From contig CM022368.1 in assembly GCA_011800155.1 (NCBI GenBank), forward strand, positions 806,001 through 870,000: 64,000 nt of DNA, in the 5' to 3' direction. The notes under the pieces were generated by a model. The model was not told the DNA's origin and made no database searches. It saw only the letters and a program-made list of their open reading frames with translations. Of this stretch, positions 1-11,818 are shown one piece after another (position 1 is the stretch's first letter; each line of letters begins with the position of its first letter). A program made the translations under genes and the position numbers. The stretch is from Flammulina velutipes (taxonomy: Eukaryota > Basidiomycota > Agaricomycetes > Agaricales > Physalacriaceae).

Positions 1-2975
1 ACCCTCTGATTCTCTGGCGTTTACACCACTGTTCAGGTATTGAAAGGGACCTGAAAAAGTCGAAACTTCTTCTCGACTGTGTACTCATCATTACGAGCGT
101 GGTTCCTCCAGAGCTACCCATGGAACTTTCACTTGCTGTAAACACTTCGTTGGTCGCTCTATCCAAATACGGTCAGTTGTATTATCTTTTGATTTGAAGA
201 TACGCGACTGACATCCCTTGTATAGCCATCTTCTGTACTGAGCCATTCCGTATTCCTGGTGCGGGTCGCATCGACGTCTGCTGTTTCGACAAAACTGGTA
301 CCATCACCGCCGAAAACTTGGTCCTGGAGGGTATTGTGGGTGTCGAGTACGTGTCGATTTTCAGCTCACCGTTTCAATTGGCTCACAAATCATTGTAGTC
401 CTGCTAATCCTAGAAAACTCATCAACGTCAAAGAATCCTCAAAAGAATCTATCAACTGCCTTGCCGCTGCTCACGCGCTCGTGCGCCTGGATGACGGTAC
501 CGTTGTTGGTGACCCTATGGAAAAGACAACACTTGAGGCATTAGAATGGAACTTGAGCAAGGGCAATGTCGTCAGCGCGACTGCTTCAAAAGCACAACTC
601 ATGATTCGTCGCCGTTTCCAATTCTCCTCCGCTTTGAAGCGCATGTCGACGTTATCGACTCTTCCTGGCGGTAAAACGCTCGCAGCCGTGAAGGGTGCCC
701 CTGAAACCATCAAGACGATGCTTGCTGTGGTTCCGCCGCACTACGATGAGACATACAAATGGTTTACTAGGAATGGAAGCCGAGTATTGGCACTTGGTTC
801 GAAAGAGTTGGATACGATGTCTTCTGATAAGGTGAAGTGCCTCCTTCACGTCATCTATAGACATCTCGCTGACTTGAAGCTTTACAGATTAACAAGATCC
901 CTCGTGAGCAGGTTGAGAGTAACTTGACCTTCGTCGGATTTTTGGTGTTCCACTGCCCATTAAAGGAGGATGCCGTAGAGGTTCTGAAAATGCTGGCTGA
1001 CTCTTCGCATCGTGTATGTGTTGTGTTCTGTTGACATATCCAACTGACTGACAAATTATGCAGTGTGTTATGATTACTGGCGATAACCCGTTGACGGCTG
1101 TTCATGTCGCGCGGGATGTTGAAATCATTGATCGTCAAGCGCTCATTCTCGATCTCAAGGAGAACCCAGCTCATGAAGGAGGTTAGTTGAGCATCCGTCT
1201 TTATAGATTAATTTATTGACATGATATCTAGACTTGGTCTGGCGAACAGTGGATGAAAGCATGGTCATTCCAGTCGACACCGCTGAACCGTTCAACCCCG
1301 TGTTGTTCCAAGACTACGACATTTGCATCACTGGCGCCGCGATGAAACAATACGAGAACAAGCCTCACTGGGTGGACCTCGTACAAAACACCTGGGTCTA
1401 CGCTCGTGTTTCCCCCGCACAGAAGGAATACATTCTTACGACGCTCAAGACGCTCGGCTATACGACCCTGATGGCTGGTGATGGAACAAACGACGTTGGA
1501 GCGTTGAAGCAGGCGCACGTCGGTGTGGCTCTATTGGACGGTACAGTGGACGACCTCAAGAAGATCGCGGAACATCAGAAATTCGAAAGGATGAAGAAGG
1601 TGTATGAGAGCCAATTGAACATCTCTTCGAGATTCAACCAGCCGCCGCCCCCTGTTCCTCCTCAAATTGCCCATCTGTTCCCCGAGGCCGTCGCTGCTCA
1701 ACAGCGAGCAGCAGCCGACCAAGAGGTAGCAAGGAAGCGGAACCCGATGGAGAGGGTACGAAGTTCTCATTTCCTGTGTAATGCATATACTGATACTGTT
1801 GCAGTTCGATATGGCCAGTATTACGGACAAGTTGTCGGAGATGGAAGGCGAGGATGAGGTCCCTCAAATCAAACTTGGGGACGCTTCGTGCGCTGCTCCT
1901 TTCACGTCCAAACTTTCCCACGTCTCAGCTGGTGAGTCTATCTGAGCTCGCCTCTCAACTTGTTGCTGATGAAATGGTGAATAGTTGCGCACATCATTCG
2001 CCAAGGACGTTGTACCCTCGTTGCGACGATCCAGATGTACAAGATTCTAGCTCTGAACTGCCTGATTACTGCGTACAGTTTGAGTGTGCAGTATCTGGAT
2101 GGGATCAAGTTTGGAGATTATCAGGTCACGATTACTGGCATGATGATGTCGGTTTGCTTCTTGTGCATTTCCCGCGCGAAGGTGTGTTCTGCTGTTGTCT
2201 ACGTTGATCGTTGTATTGATCACATTTTGCAGCCGGTTGAGAAACTTTCCAGGGAACGCCCGTTAGGCAACATCTTCAATCTCTATGTCTTGTTATCCAT
2301 TTTGTTGCAATTCGCGCTTCACATCATCACGCTCGTGTATATTACGAACTTGGCGCATATGTTGGAGCCGTCAGTACTTTTCTACCTTGATCGTGGATTT
2401 TTGAACTGACTTGTTGCCAGACGCGAAGGACTGATTGACTTGGAAGCCAAGTTTGAGCCGAGTCTTTTGAACACTGCTATCTACCTTTTGGGTCTTTCGC
2501 AGCAGGTGTCGACGTTTGCCATCAACTTCCAGGTATGTATACTGCTCCTACTTTTTTGGCTAGGAAAACTGACCAGAATTTGTAGGGTCGTCCTTTCCGT
2601 GAAGGCATCCGAGAGAACAACGCGCTGTACTGGGGTCTCGTCGGTGCCAGTCTTGTCGCGTTCTCCGGAGCCACGGATTTCATGCCCGAGCTTAACCGAT
2701 GGCTGCAGATTGTTGAGATGGAGAGCTCTGTATGTCGCTTGGTCCCCCAGTTTGCGATTCGCGTCCTGACTTCTTTGCAGTTCAAAGTCCAGCTAACGAC
2801 GAGCATGGTCATTGACTTTGCGGGATGCTGGGTTATCGAGCAAGGGTGCAAGTATCTGTTTGCGGATATCGAGCCAAAGCCTATGGTTACCAAGGGGAGG
2901 GAGAGGAGGGAGAAGAGGAGGGCTGAGCAGGAGGCGGCCAAGGCTGCGTTAGATGAGGAGAAGAAGACTGCGTAG
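1..2975 (+). CDS. SPF1: P5A-type P-type ATPase (Spf1-like), 3' part
   Basis: Partial at the 5' side: the window opens in an intron and coding resumes at 37 after a CAG acceptor. Seen directly: the P5A-specific PPELP motif in the membrane segment (about 111-125), the phosphorylation motif DKTGT with its Asp at 288-290, KGAPE in the nucleotide-binding domain (about 694-708), TGDN near 1078, and GDGTND followed by VGALK near 1480-1510. Several C-terminal membrane segments follow, then a Lys/Arg/Glu-rich tail ending at a TAG at 2973-2975. At least eight short introns interrupt the gene. Family knowledge: P5A ATPases are ER proteins that remove mislocalised transmembrane helices and affect ER manganese and sterol balance. 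The joined exons follow the P5A family without a break, so the gene looks functional. A copy of part of a late exon lies 3.4 kb downstream (6058-6122). Confidence 0.93.
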
Positions 2976-3481
2976 TAGAGAGAGCATTTGGGTGTAACGG
3001 TGCTAGATAGTAGTGTAGTGTAAGGGCAGCTTTTTAAGTATATGTTATTTAGGCGTAATGAAGGATTTGCAACCGCCACTCGCCCTCGAAATGGAGGTGG
3101 AAGCTGATATTGATAAGTCGAAGTACACACGTGTACTAATCTAACCTTATCACATCTTTTGCTTCTCGTCCATCATGCATCATGGCGCAAAGACCGACTT
3201 GCCATGGTGCTTGCAGGCCAAGCTGAACAAAGGCAAGAATTGCGCGTTTAGAATGGAAGACTATTCTCCATGTCTCAAAGTGAATCCTACCTGTTCAGGC
3301 TAATCCTTCTAGTCGCCCACAGAAATAATAACGATCAAAACAAAACTTCCAGCCACCGCATCTGGCTCGAGGCTAACTTCAACGGATGCAACGATCATGT
3401 GATGTCGCCAATTTCAATTTCAACGCGTGGAAGCTTCCCTTCCCTTCCTTCCACTCACTGACGAGAACTTTAGCCACCCTT

Positions 3482-5960
3482 ATGTCTATACCCACGTCAT
3501 CCACGAAAAAGACAATACCGGTCGCCTCATCATCTTTCTCTACCCAGGGGACGCGCGACTCCTACGCCGATTCATCACTTGGACAGAAGACTAACTCGCA
3601 GCGCTTGCAGGAAGAGCACAGGCGTCAAATTCATCACGAGCTACAAGACCGTGTTTTCCAGTCGAACGACCTGCCTCCAGAGCCCCTTTTCCGAATCGCA
3701 GAACATCGCGTCCAATGGGAGAGGAGTCTCGATGGCCTAGTCAACTCTTTCTTTGTCGAAGGGAGACCCCGCGCTGGGAATGACATCCAGAAACTCGTGG
3801 ATCTCCAGAAAGCTGGAACTTCGTCCTATCCCCACGTCGTTAGCATCGTTAATGCCATATGCGATTCCGCCATGCCTGGAGAAGGCTTCTTCGCTCAATA
3901 CCGTCTCGGGGTTTATGATAGAGAGATGCAGGGGGAGACCTCCGGGGCACATCCGATGAAGCCTGACTTCTGGTTCTGCGACAAGCGCCTCATTCACAAT
4001 GGGCGACTACGGGAACGCGTTTTCTTTTCGAACGAGTTCCTGGGATTCCCTGGAGAAGGGAAAGGAGGCAATGTGGAGGACGGAATCATACGAGGAGCGA
4101 CATGCATGCGCCCCTTACTGCTCTGTGGACGGTGGTACTCCCTATTCTTGGCCTACAATAACGATGATCAGAGCATTCGATTCTGCTTGACTTTACCCTC
4201 CGGATTGTATGTCACACCACGATGGACTCTCTCTGAACCCAGCACCTTTCGACGTATAGCGGAAGTGTTCTATGCGTTCCAGCATATGAGCGCCTACCAA
4301 GTTGGTCTTCACCCATATCACACCTACTACCGCAACACGCATTGCTTCAGAATTCCGAAATCACCGTCTCCTTCCCTCTACTTCCATCTCAACTCGGTTC
4401 TATACGAGAAGAGCGCAGTCGTAGGTCGGAGGACTCTTGTCGGACAAGCGTCTTGCACAGACATAGAAAACCTTGACTTCTCTTTCATGGATCCCTCCCA
4501 TTCCCCGAACCCTTCGAGACAAACCCGTTCGGTAACTGCCCAGTCGACAACGTTCGAGCTTACTCAGCTAAGGGAGGCGTTAACGAACGTAGAGGATTCT
4601 CTTGTCAACCCCCCTGCCAAAATATCGACACTGCAGCTAGACAATGAACCACAGGAAGCTGTTGCAGAGGATGATTCAGAGGACGGCGACTCCAAGGACA
4701 AAATTGTGAAGCCTGTTTCCATCCCACCTCCCGTCGCAACGACTCTAGATGGCATGTTCATCTTTCCAGCAACATCCTTGAACGACGTGCCACCCTTCGT
4801 TCAAGTGGGAGATGTCATCCAACCCAATATCTTTCGCCGGTCATTCCCATTAGCATCCCACGTCCAAGTCGAGCTCGCTGCGATAAATTCTGCGCCTGGA
4901 GCACATGGTTTGCCGCAGGTGGCAGGACATATGGTGTTCCCACATTACTTCAATGCTTTCGAGAGTCTTTCTGTCGTTCGATGCCCAGGATTGCCGGAGA
5001 GGTGGTACAGCAGTGAGGTGCTTACGGTGGAACCTCGTGTGGAACTTTGGTTGTTCACGGACACTACCGGTGAACCCCTCACGGTCTGCAAGACACCCCG
5101 GGAGCTGGCGCGATGCTTCCAGGACGCTATCTGTGGTTCGTCCTTCCGTGCTCCTCCTGATTTAGTTTTCAGACGTTCCAGGACACTACCACTTATTTCA
5201 GAGGGGCTTTATCCACGGAGATGTATCCTTCGGCAATATCCTCAAGCACAAAATCGTCGAAATTCGGAATGATTCGCTGAAGGCTCTCAATGCACAACTA
5301 CTCATCCAGTGGATTGGCGCAAGGTCCCCCTTTTTGGACACATGCGAAGCCTTTATACACGATACTGATCTTGTCATTAACTGGCGTGACGTTGAGCATC
5401 AGGCGAGCCACAGTAAATCTGTAGGTAGCGCACAAATCATCAAGGGCAGCATCTCACCTTTGCCCTAGGGGACCCCCCAGTTCATTTCTCGTCGTCTACT
5501 CCATCTGTGGGCCAGAAACCAGCAGTTCACGCATACTGCTGTCGACGATTTGGAGTCCATGATCTGGGTCGGGGCCTGGGTTGCCCTGCACAAGGAACCA
5601 GACGATGAATGTCGGGATGTGATAGAAGCCTTCTGCGAAGACGACGTGAAAAAGTTGGAGTCCTCCAAAAACAATTTCGTCACCAATTTGCGCAATGACT
5701 CCTTCGCATCGAAACCGATCAGGCAGATACGTCCGTTGCTCCTGAAATGGTTGAAAATAGTGGACGATCTCAAGTTTCAGACCGGGACAATAGGTGTAGG
5801 CGAGGTTTTGTTGGTGTACGAGAAGTTTATCGCTGCCACGGATGCCTTTGTGGCTTCCGATGATTTCGCTCGGGTGTGGGGGGATATTGGGGCGAAGCCA
5901 GTAGTTATCAGAGAGGAAGTGCCCATACCGGAAGCATTTGGAAAGAAGTGGCGTGAATAA
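3482..5960 (+). CDS. FunK1-type fungal protein kinase
   Basis: Three exons, 3482-5135, 5182-5420 and 5469-5960, encode about 794 residues. The N-terminal half carries the region typical of fungal-type kinases (FunK1), including the stretch with RPLLLCGRWYSLFLAY. The catalytic loop is split off by the first intron and reads HGDVSFGN, so the usual HRD Arg is a Gly. A GTPQF-type activation-segment end opens exon 3, followed by DDLESMIWV, a usual C-lobe motif. A Ser/Asp/Glu-rich linker sits near 4660-4710. An upstream in-frame ATG at 3386 would add 32 residues; 3482 is preferred because the extra residues look unconstrained. FunK1 kinases are numerous in mushroom-forming fungi, and their substrates are mostly unknown. 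This one belongs to a different subgroup from the two near-twins at 14.4 and 56.3 kb. Confidence 0.85.
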
Positions 5961-6386
5961 TTATCAATTGAAGTATATGTACCAAGTCAAGCATTGGATG
6001 ACATTGAATCTTGTTGCTTGTGAAATATCGGCGCATATGTATGTGAGAGCCGTAAGTTTGTACTGGCTGAGCCTTGTTGGTGCCAGGCTTGTCGCGTTTT
6101 CCGGAGCCAACGGATTTCATGCATTTCATTCTTAACAGGCTTGTCATATTCTCAAATTCTCAGTGTGGACTGCGCTCGTACACCGGGGGGCGTCATCCTT
6201 TATCATTACAACGTTGTACACAGCTTTCTAGCGAGCCCTATATTTATTCCTCCCAACCCGCACGGGGCGAGGAGGCCCACGAGAAAGTTCCGACAACCTC
6301 CAAATCTTGTCAGGATCACCCATCTCTTTCTCGAATATGATTGATGCTCGTTCACTGTCTGTGTAGACAGCACAATTGAGAGAGAC
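5961..6386. other. Intergenic region with a stray P5A exon fragment
   Basis: Between the FunK1 stop and the end of the next minus-strand gene. It holds the P5A-derived fragment at 6058-6122; nothing else is recognisable. Confidence 0.5.
6058..6122 (+). pseudogene. Degenerate duplicate of a P5A ATPase exon fragment
   Basis: About 65 bases align by eye with the P5A exon around 2630-2690: both share blocks such as CTTGTCGCGTT, TCCGGAGCCA and CGGATTTCATGC in the same order and strand. A one-base insertion (CCAACGG against CCACGG) and changes near the 5' side break the reading frame. The matching exon is 3.4 kb upstream, in the same orientation. It is too short to encode anything and is best read as a local duplication scar. 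Confidence 0.75.
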
Positions 6387-7106
6387 TCATGCCAAATGGA
6401 GGATATCATCCATCGTAGCGTTCTCCTTCAAGACTGGTGGATTCAATTCGGGGAGACGGGGCTCAACATAGGAGTCCTGTTCCATCCAGCGCCTCGCTAA
6501 ATCAATGTCTAGTCACAGATACGTTGACAGATATCCATCCGGCATACCAATTCTCAACAGCTTTTCCCCAGCAAGGAGGACAAAGTAGTCGATATGTGCG
6601 AGATCCTCAGCGCAGTAATTCTTGCGATCAACGTCGGTTTTGAATACGACTCCTACGACGCCGCCAAAAACGCCTTTTTCCATACAGAAGCCTCGGTCTT
6701 CGAAAGAAAGAGAGCCAGGAGCGCATTCGAACCGATATCCTTCCTTCTTTCCTGGGTTGTAGAACTGTCCCCAAGTGATATGTCCAAGATCATGAGCCAT
6801 CCAGACAAGGGCGAGGAAGGCAATGCCCGGCGCCTGGCTGTCCACAATACGACGATCCACGAGCGTAACGAAGGGATTGGAGGCCCAGTTATGGTTAGGA
6901 TTTATAGAATGAGGATAAGTTTCGATTTCCGGGAAGAAGTGACGAAAAAAGAGAACGTAATCCTTTATAAAGCGTATTGTGCGGCTTTCGTATAAGACGC
7001 TGTCGAAGGCCTTGAGCCTGGTGACCTTTTCACCAGTGATACAATCAAAGCAACAGAGGAGCTTTTTGAGAAAATCTTCTCGAAGCGCTGAGAGATTGAC
7101 AGACAT
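6387..7106 (-). CDS. Unknown protein with internal UGA (candidate readthrough or broken gene)
   Basis: An intronless frame starts at the ATG at 7106 (MSVNLSALRED) and gives 197 residues up to a TGA at 6515-6513. The same frame then stays open for 41 more codons to a TGA at 6389-6387; the extra part begins LDIDLARRWMEQD and looks coding (Trp, charged and Pro-rich turns, no low complexity). The first stop sits in the context CTG TGA CTA, which is the known UGA-CUA leaky-stop motif. Visible in the main part: a basic N-terminal helix, HNWASNPFVTLVDRR and HDLGHITWGQFYNPG. No family was recognised. It could be a readthrough gene, a gene with a recent nonsense mutation, or a 197-residue protein with a fortuitous tail. 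The extension does not end in a peroxisomal SKL-type signal. Confidence 0.5.
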
Positions 7107-7614
7107 TGCGAGAATATGTGACCACACAAACAGTCACGCCACATCCATACACAGGCAAACACAGTCACTACAAAAAACCAATAGGGTAAGTTGTAGCATC
7201 GGAATTAGTCTTCCTCCTGAAGCGCCCATATTCTGATGGATAGGAATGGAATGCCATTGACATTAGTCCTGACCTCGACAATCAAGTGCGATGCATACGA
7301 CTCAGCCGAGCGTCGCCCTATAATTAAACAGGTCTTCCACTGGTAAATAAAGGATGTCAAATACCTCGTGAATTGAATTTTTGTACAGCCATGAAGATAT
7401 CTTCTCTCCGTTATCGCCAAAGCGATGCTTCTTCTCGGCCTCGGCGAAGCCGCTGTTAAGTCAGTCTATGGGTCGCGGCAAAGGCCTCGTCAGCGGCTTC
7501 GAAGATATCTGCGATGATAGCATGGGCGTCGTAATGGGCGTCTTCAAATGCCTCAAAGTTGAGTGCATATAAAAGGCCCTCTTCAAGGCCATTGAGTGAC
7601 ATTATCAAGCACCA
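7107..7614. other. Divergent intergenic region upstream of the dehydrogenase gene
   Basis: About 500 bases between two divergent starts. It contains short open frames on both strands without family features, and a TATA box near its right end. No gene is supported. Confidence 0.4.
7568..7575 (+). promoter_or_regulatory. TATA box of the dehydrogenase gene
   Basis: TATAAAAG lies 40-47 bases before the ATG at 7615 and is correctly placed for a short leader. Confidence 0.55.
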
Positions 7615-8727
7615 ATGTCTACACAACGCAAAATCTGGTTTAGTACGTCCTTCGAGTCCTCAATGCTTTTGAGATAAACTTACCATTCGGTGCTAGTCAC
7701 TGGCGCCTCCGCTGGATTCGGCCTCACGATGACGGAATACGTCCTCGCCCAAGGCCATATCGCGGTCGCCACACTTCGAAAGCCCGAAGTACTTTCCCAT
7801 CTCACGGAGAAGTATCCCGCGGACCAGCTCCTTCTCCTCAAGGTGGACGTGTCCAAGAAAACAGATGTCGTCGAAGCCTTCGCTGCCGTCAAAGAGAAGT
7901 TTGGGCGCATCGACGTCGTGTTCAACAACGCGGGCTACGCTTTTGTGGCAGAAGTTGAAGACGACGTTGACGATAAGGCGCGCGCGGTGTTCGATGTCAA
8001 CTTCTGGGGCGCCACGAATGTCTTGAAGGAATCGGTCAAGTTCTTGAGAGACGTGAATCAACCGCGGGGAGGGAGGATCGTCACGACGTCGGCCATTGTG
8101 GGGACGACGGGACATCCATCTATGGGATACTATGGCGCAACGTGAGTAAATGATTCGGGCAAGATGTACTACCGAACTGACTAGAGATCTTCAGGAAACA
8201 CGGTAAGCTTTGCGTCTTCCATTGCCAGTGATATCGTTTCAACGATTGCTGAACGTGTACTTAGCGCTGGAGGGGATCATCAAAGCTCTATCAAATGAAG
8301 TGCTTCCTGAGTGGAACATCAAAGTGAGCCAGTGTGACGTGTAGAACTACGAATTCTGACAAAGTTGAGGCAGTTCAACATAATTGAATCGGGGGGATTC
8401 AGCACCCGTATCGCTTCTCCTGCGTCGTATGTGATGGAGCCCACTCTAGCAGCGTACAAGGGTGGGCCGTCAGAAGTGCTTCGATACTATCTGGAAAATG
8501 TGGACAAGATGCCTGTTGCGGGAGATCCACGGGAAGCTATCAGAGGGATCTATGCGGCTGCATCCGACGAGGATGCTCCGCTGCGCATTCCTCTCGGAGT
8601 TGATGCATTGAGAGCAGTAAAGGCCGAGCTGGAGGCACATTTAGCAGACGTGGAAAAGTCGAGGAAATATTCTGAAAGTTTCAAGTACGAGGAGGGCGGC
8701 AATCCGTTCCTCAAGGCAGACCAGTAG
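7615..8727 (+). CDS. Short-chain dehydrogenase/reductase (SDR)
   Basis: Five exons (7615-7642, 7697-8141, 8195-8202, 8265-8323, 8374-8727) join in frame to 297 residues. Landmarks: the cofactor-binding motif TGASAGFG at residues 11-18, NNAG, then a catalytic Ser (ATTSA-type strand, here VTTSAIVG) and YxxxK as YGATK. The YGATK codons are assembled from exon 2 and an 8-base micro-exon, and HALEG follows from exon 4, which strongly supports the splicing model. The start follows a good TATA box and gives the expected short N-terminus before the Rossmann fold. Family knowledge: classical SDRs are NAD(P)-dependent oxidoreductases of sugars, alcohols or lipids; the substrate cannot be read from sequence. 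No biosynthetic cluster is evident around it. Confidence 0.9.
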
Positions 8728-9003
8728 TGTCGAATTAGAAGCAATCTCAGTTCTTTCGGTTGACGTTGTGAGGTTGACGAGTTGTTGTTGGCAGCCGCAA
8801 GGATCACGCGGGAGATGATCCGGGACCCGAGTTGAGCTGAGTTTGAATTATTTGATAAGTTTGGCAATCAAACTTTATCAAACACGAACCACCACGCGTT
8901 TGATGGGTACTTTGAGAAGAATTCCCACTGATAGGTTTGTTTCCTTTCCACCAAGCTCTGCGCTGTCTTTTTGATACTTATCGATTTGTGCAGCGACGGC
9001 GAG

Positions 9004-10044
9004 ATGGCTCCCAGTGAACAAGTCGAGGATCTGCCTCCAAGAAACGCGATCGATCCTTCTCTCGAAGACAGTGACCGACGCAGCGACGACGAGCTCCAGG
9101 TATGAACGCCACAAAGGAATGATGAATGAAGAGTTGACGATATTGCTCTGGTTTAGCCCAGCAACGGAGGGAATGGAGTGCCCCAGCCGTATCCAGCGCA
9201 TGGGCACGCCAATGTGTATCCAGGCCCATACCCACCTAACCACAATGGATACTGGCACAAGCAATACACGAGCGTCCCGCCTGGACCGCCACCGCCACCG
9301 ATGTACTATGTGGATTCTGCGCACTACGACTATCGCAAGCCTGCGCCGTATCCGCCGCCGCACATTGGTTCGCGGTACGCGCACCACTACGCGCCCGGTC
9401 CGCCTGGGCCACCCCCGCCCATTCCGCATCCGCACGACCAGTACCCCGCGCCGTACGATCCGTATCTGCAGATTACATACACGGAGGACGCATCGACGAA
9501 GTTGTCTGACCGCGTCCGTCGTCGCTGCTACAACTGTGCAACGACTGACACTTCTACCTGGCGCCGGTCGACGCTTTCGCCGGGAAAAGTCCTGTGCAAC
9601 AAATGCGGGCTGTTTGAGAGGACCCACAGGCGACGACGCCCCGAGCAGCTCGCCCAGGAAAAACGCCGACCGCCGCCGGTTTCTGATAAACATTCGAGCG
9701 AAGACCCACGGCAAGATGGGCGATACGGGCCAAGCGGGAGCGGCATGAGCCTCCAGCTGAACCCTCCGCCGCCAATGTCCGCGCAGTCAGCGTCGGCGCC
9801 CGTGCCGCAGATGACATACACCCTCCCTCCTCCTCCGCCTCCACACGACCAGCGCCGCTTCTCCTACGAATCATCGCCGTATGGCGGTCCTACACTGCCT
9901 CCGTTGGTCAACCAACGCGCCGATACGCCACCCCCGAGATCGCCCCCTCCCCCGTTCACACGCGAATCCGCTTCTCGCCCGGGGTCTCCACCCAAGCATC
10001 GTCGCAAGCTGTCCCGCACTCCGCCATCCGAGCACGATTCTTAG
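9004..10044 (+). CDS. GATA-type zinc-finger transcription factor
   Basis: Two exons, 9004-9099 and 9157-10044, give 327 residues. The zinc finger lies near 9520-9610 and reads CYNC, a 19-residue loop containing WRRS, then CNKCGLFE; a basic stretch (THRRRRPEQ) follows directly. The spacing is C-x2-C-x19-C-x2-C rather than the 17-residue loop of animal GATA factors. The rest is Pro-, Tyr- and His-rich on both sides of the finger and probably disordered. The start at 9004 gives an acidic N-terminus (MAPSEQVEDLPP) and a normal GTATGA...TTTAG intron. Expected role: nuclear DNA-binding regulator of GATA sites; the pathway (nitrogen, light, iron or development) cannot be decided. Confidence 0.9.
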
Positions 10045-11818
10045 AGCCCTTTTCTAATCTTGTTCACTTTCACACCCATGCAGCTCTCCTATTATCCGTA
10101 TATACTTTGCTGTCTGTCCTCTTCTTTCTTGTCCGTCCCCTTTGTGTTATGTGTTATATTAACGGCCTTATGTGACTCCCATGTCAGTGGACCTCGGTGT
10201 CAATCCCCGTGTGAATAAACACCAAGTATAACAATCTTCCGCAGAATTCGCGTCCCCGGCTGCCACAGTGTGGGTGGCGAGAAACTCAATTCTCCCGGGC
10301 CCTTGGCGCCGTTTATCCGTTCCTGCACCCTTGGCAATCCAGGTGGCCTCTCCTCCCTTGGTCTGGGCTGTCTTTCTCGCTATCGATCCGCTCAACGACT
10401 TGCTCAACTTGCGAAAGAGGGTATGTGGATTCATCATCAAAAGTGTGGCGACCCATCATCAATGGGCGAGCATCCCATCATCAGTGCTCGGACCATCAGA
10501 TCATCATCAGACCATCATCAATCATCAATATCAATTTTTTACGGAGATCATTCGCTGTGGGAGCCAGGACGGAAGTAAATCAATGTATAGCTGTCAACTA
10601 CCAACCTGGGAGCTGCCTTTCAGCGCTCAGCGCTCGTCTGACCTTACCGTAACCCATTGCAATTGACCATCCGACCTCCCTGTCCGATTGGTCAAACTTC
10701 AGAGTCCGTGCGTTCATGCATATGATCAGGGCGCGGTCACAACTACCTGCCGTCCGAGGAAGCCTCAGTTCGAGTGGCTAAAAAAATCTCTGACAGGAAA
10801 GTGGGGTGAGGGTCACACGGCCCACGGTCCTTTCCGTTGACAACAGATATGTTCCAAGTTCAAGTATGTAATCGGTGCCAAGGACGCGATAGAGCGTTCC
10901 ACGTATCAGTGGCACTTCGGCTTTTAGGAAAGGGACAGCACTGGACTCGGGGACATTTACAAATTACACCGCGACGATACGCTGCGCCGGCAATACCCGC
11001 TCAAGTTGCGCCACACAGTCTACAAACGAGGATTGTTCGCTCGCTATCACAATCATAGATCAATCTGATAAGGGTGATCCGCGATCGTCATGAAAGCCAG
11101 CGCCGCAAGAGAGGAGATGAATGGTCAATGTAGATGGTGCGATAAAACACGGCTGGCAGACGCCGTGTTATGCTCCTAGATAGTAGAAGGTGATAATCAT
11201 CGTACCGACTCGGAGGAGTATCTTGACATGCTATCAGCATATATACTGGATCTTGAAAAATAGAAAGTCCCGAGAATTGACTCAAATGAAGGCTGCGCGT
11301 TGTCCATGAAATTCGGTACCTTGAGTCAAAAAAGCTTGACGCCACGCTTCACTCCGGTCGTCGGCGTAGCTTAGCACATCTTCCTAATTTATCGCAATAG
11401 TCAGCACCTAGATCCACATACATAGAAGCTCTTCTAGCGTCTTAAAGTTAGATACAACCACGAAGGGTAGCGTGGGAAAGAAATGAGGGTCTATCGGATT
11501 ATTTGTTTCACTGTTTTCGATAGATATTCAATATTCCTGGCGTTGGAGGGTAAATCTCATCAGATTCAAGCCTCACAACAATACAGCGACAAGCTTTTCA
11601 CATAAAAGGACCTCCATCGATAAAATAACCAAGCCGAAAGCGAAGCTCGAAGGAAAGGAAGAAAGAAAGTGTGGCGGAGCGTTTTTATTGTGTACAGTAA
11701 TAAGAATAGATACTTCGTGTAAATCATGTACATCCGTATACAGTCACTACACCTTACAACAAGATCATAAAACATATACGACGACGCAATAGATAGAAAA
11801 AATAGTACGTTTATCCCA
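10045..11818. other. Long intergenic region without a supported gene
   Basis: About 1.8 kb between the ends of two convergent genes. It contains a CATCA-rich low-complexity patch (10428-10531), AT-rich stretches near 11650-11820, and short open frames with no family features. Confidence 0.5.
10428..10531. repeat. CATCA/ATC-rich low-complexity patch
   Basis: Repeated ATCATC, CATCAT and ACCATCA units occupy roughly 100 bases. The pattern is irregular, more like slippage-derived sequence than a regular array. Confidence 0.6.

Noticed and set aside
3386..3481. Upstream ATG extending the first FunK1 protein by 32 residues
   Set aside because: Added residues look unconstrained; kept only as an alternative start.
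8878..9714. Long open frame (278 codons) on the strand opposite the GATA factor
   Set aside because: Composition shadow of the Pro/His/Tyr-rich sense gene; Arg/Val-rich with no motif and no splice support.
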